Assembly (NCBI GenBank): GCA_017506865.1
Contig: JAFCMP010000235.1
Location: 1,042,896 to 1,106,895 of the forward strand
DNA length: 64,000 nucleotides
Reading direction: 5' to 3'
From: Tribonema minus
Taxonomy: Eukaryota > Sar > Xanthophyceae > Tribonematales > Tribonemataceae
Under the pieces are notes generated by a model. It saw only the letters and a list, made by a program, of their open reading frames with translations, was not told the origin of the DNA and did no database searches. Below, in pieces: positions 61,793-64,000 of the stretch; the first letter of the stretch is position 1, and every line of letters starts with the position of its first letter. The translations under genes and the position numbers were made by a program.

Positions 61793-63486
61793 GCCATCCT
61801 CCAAGGCCGACAACGGGGGAGCGACTTGCAGACATTGATTCGATTGCTGACTTTGTAGCAGGCAGGGCAGCTTCTTGTCTTGGATCAAGCACACACACTA
61901 ATGTTTGAAGCGCCTACTACTGAATGGTGATGTTCGGAGTTACACAAAGTAGCCAATGCACTGCTTCCAGTTGAACCCAGTCCAAGGCGAGCGAGTGCCC
62001 TGTGCACACTGCGGTGCCAACATGGGCCATAGGATGCTGCTCTGTGTCGTTCACTATTGGTGGCCCACTGCGTTTGCCAGTCCTTACCGTACACGTGTTC
62101 AAGCTCTTGCATCACATTACCTGGACTCAAGTTCGTTTCTTAAGAGACGGTCCACTGTGGTCTCCAATCTGGGTCCACACAATGCCATGATTGTGCTATG
62201 CATCGACATTAATTGCAGTCAACCACCACGCACAGCAGATTCTGGTCATACTGCAGTAGTATGAAAGCAGCCAATCCTTCATCAATAGCCAGTCATACAA
62301 AATTCAGAGTAATTTGAACTTGTTGAGGTATCTGCACAGCACAAGGCACTTCAGGGCTGTTACATTTGAATGCTTTCATCGACAGCAGACGGAGTGCCAG
62401 CTGCACTCATTGAAGCACCATGTACGTCCTTCGGTCACTACCTGGGCGCAAGCACGTTGATGAGAGTCAACGGATGTTGGTTTCTTGGATCACAGAGTAG
62501 CCATGCATCCAATACTATTGGAAATAATCCACGAGTACGTTATCACTACTTTCAGAGGCACGCTGGCGAAACAGCGAAGCACAACAGCGGCGCCGCATCT
62601 TTATCATGCGGCACTGCGTCTCTTGATAGCAAAGATTTCATCACTGAATACCTATCGGCTGCAAGATGACCGCATCGCTGCGAACACAATAGTATGAATA
62701 CCTTCAGATTGTGACAGCTCTCGTGGTTTGTTTGCTGCTTGACCCATGTGTAGATTGCCGTGCTTGCGATGCATGTTGTGGTCAAGTGCCCCACCTACAT
62801 GAGGACTGGGAGGTGCCTGCAAAGCGCAGCAAAGAATGACCTATCGGCTTGAATGTTATTTTGTACCACACCTCACGCGTGCACAAAAGACTAACCTGCC
62901 AGCACTGCATCTGCACAGTAGTTCCATACACTTGCTTTCACATCGAAAAATAACATTACAGCCGCTGTGCACATTGATGTTCAGTGAACGCTTAAGGTGT
63001 GTGCTTGTGATATCAGTCAGTGCTTGGTCCTCGTTGTGTCTTGCTGTATGCAAATAGGTGATGTCTGATATCCTGAACTGCGCAGCTGCTGCTGCAGTTG
63101 CAAGGAGTGAAGACTTGTTCGTATAAAGTCTACATATGCTTTGAGGCTTGACAGTTCTTGAAGATGGCTGGAATAGCGACACTAAGATCCTGGCCACCAA
63201 CTCATGGTGCAAGGCTTGCTGAGAGGCTCTGCTGCCATCAACGAACGGCCATGATATCTAAGCAGCAGCCCACAACCGCATCAACACACCCAAAAGTGGG
63301 ATGTGCGCGAGAGAAACTGGCCCACTTAGAGCTGCAGTGAGTATGTGTACATGTGGCAAAGGTCTTGGCGTTGAGCCCATGAGGGCCATCACAACATTTC
63401 AACGTCGCTCTTTATTTGATCGTGCTAACGCAAGGTGTAAACGCCACCGTGCTGGGATGGCAAATGTAAACTAAATCTCGATAGAT
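61793..63486. other. no supported gene
   Basis: Beyond the element boundary. A frame at 62,485-62,697 (MHPILLEIIHEYVITTFRGT...) is protein-like but lacks a recognisable domain or partner exons. The rest appears non-coding. Confidence 0.35.
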
Positions 63487-63688
63487 AATTGCTAAAGCTG
63501 TAGTTGATTGTTGCTTCTCGCAAATGTGTTTCCCGTAGGAATTGACCTTCTCTCCAAGGCATTATCAGCCCATAAGTGAGCAGCTTAAACCAATACGCTA
63601 TCAGACTTACCTACACTATGATTAGGTAATTGCTGAAGCTGTAGTTGATTTTGCATCTCACCAAAAGTGTTTCCCGCAGGAATTGAAC
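63487..63688. repeat. duplicated intron end, about 60 bp, period about 142
   Basis: AAGCTGTAGTTGATTGTTGC...GTGTTTCCCGTAGGAATTGA (63,487-63,545) recurs as AAGCTGTAGTTGATTTTGC...GTGTTTCCCGCAGGAATTGA (63,629-63,688). Both copies end in an AG acceptor followed by GAATTGA, so the 3' splice site itself is duplicated. Confidence 0.65.
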
Positions 63689-63769
63689 GACCGATGGAAC
63701 TTGCACCTGATGGATGGCGCTGCGGCGCTATGCCTGCTCTGCGCTGTTGGTGGTGTGCTGCCCTCTGCC
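63680..63769 (+). CDS. candidate 90-bp exon, product unknown
   Basis: Between TTTCCCGCAG and GTAAGC, 30 codons in phase 0: ELNDRWNLHLMDGAAALCLL and a further hydrophobic stretch. It could be part of a membrane protein gene running off the right edge. Confidence 0.4.
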
Positions 63770-64000
63770 GTAAGCTCCTGCTGCTGCTGCTGGTTTGGGC
63801 TGCTGTTGCTACCTACTGCTGTTCATGGCTGCTGACGGTTGCGGCTGCTGCTGCTGGGATGCGAGTCCACAAGGACGTAGGATTGCACCACCGCTACAGG
63901 CATCATCCACTGCTGCCGCCATCACCGCCGCCTGCCGCCACTGCTGCTTGCTGCTGCTGCTTGCTTGCTGCTGCTGCTGCTGCTGCTGCTTGCTGCTGCT
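63770..64000. repeat. CTG/TGC-rich tract at the right edge
   Basis: Imperfect CTG runs, most regular from about 63,935 to the end of the window. Confidence 0.75.

Overview
The window looks like nuclear DNA of a eukaryote, most probably a unicellular alga. Its host genes are split by GT-AG introns (and one apparent GC-AG intron). It has a kinesin motor gene, interstitial TTAGGG arrays, many CTG/CAG tracts and several nested transposable elements. TTAGGG arrays, GC-rich coding sequence, CTG tracts and a methyltransferase-bearing retrotransposon would fit a green alga such as a TTAGGG-type chlamydomonadalean, but nothing here fixes the taxon. I saw no rRNA, tRNA or CRISPR.

Left third (1-23.6 kb): host-like DNA. 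A short two-exon gene with a TRAF-type zinc finger lies at 4.8-5.9 kb. A tandem CCCH (tristetraprolin-type) RNA-binding protein gene lies at 8.0-13.9 kb; I could follow six exons in phase. A minus-strand kinesin gene lies at about 15.8-18.4 kb, and its neck-linker exon is tandemly repeated. Tandem repeats, a minisatellite, homopolymer tracts and interstitial telomere-like arrays fill the rest.

Right two thirds (23.6-61.8 kb): two copies of one roughly 9.3-kb mobile element in opposite orientation (about 23.64-34.50 kb and 52.49-61.78 kb). Each copy carries (i) a large protein with a degenerate tyrosine-recombinase or telomere-resolvase-like domain; (ii) divergently transcribed, an intact tyrosine recombinase whose catalytic spacing resembles telomere resolvases; (iii) a herpes/pox-type primase fused to an SF3 (D5-like) helicase; and (iv) two long quasi-palindromic modules immediately flanking the primase-helicase gene. 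No capsid, packaging ATPase or family B polymerase is visible. Copy 1 has been hit by two 430-bp TIR elements, a SINE-like element with a 12-bp target duplication and a roughly 90-bp insertion; copy 2 gives the empty sites.

Between the copies, at 34,873-47,037, is a young, nearly complete Ty3/gypsy-like LTR retrotransposon with a TGAG target duplication. Its middle reading frame encodes a C5-cytosine DNA methyltransferase with its catalytic motifs intact, between gag and pol. Both frame transitions (gag to methyltransferase, methyltransferase to pol) are +1 and fall at stop codons. Its 5' LTR is interrupted by a second copy of the SINE-like element.

47.0-52.5 kb holds short stem-loop retroposons and weak hypothetical genes. 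61.8-64.0 kb is mostly non-coding, with one candidate exon and a terminal CTG-rich tract.
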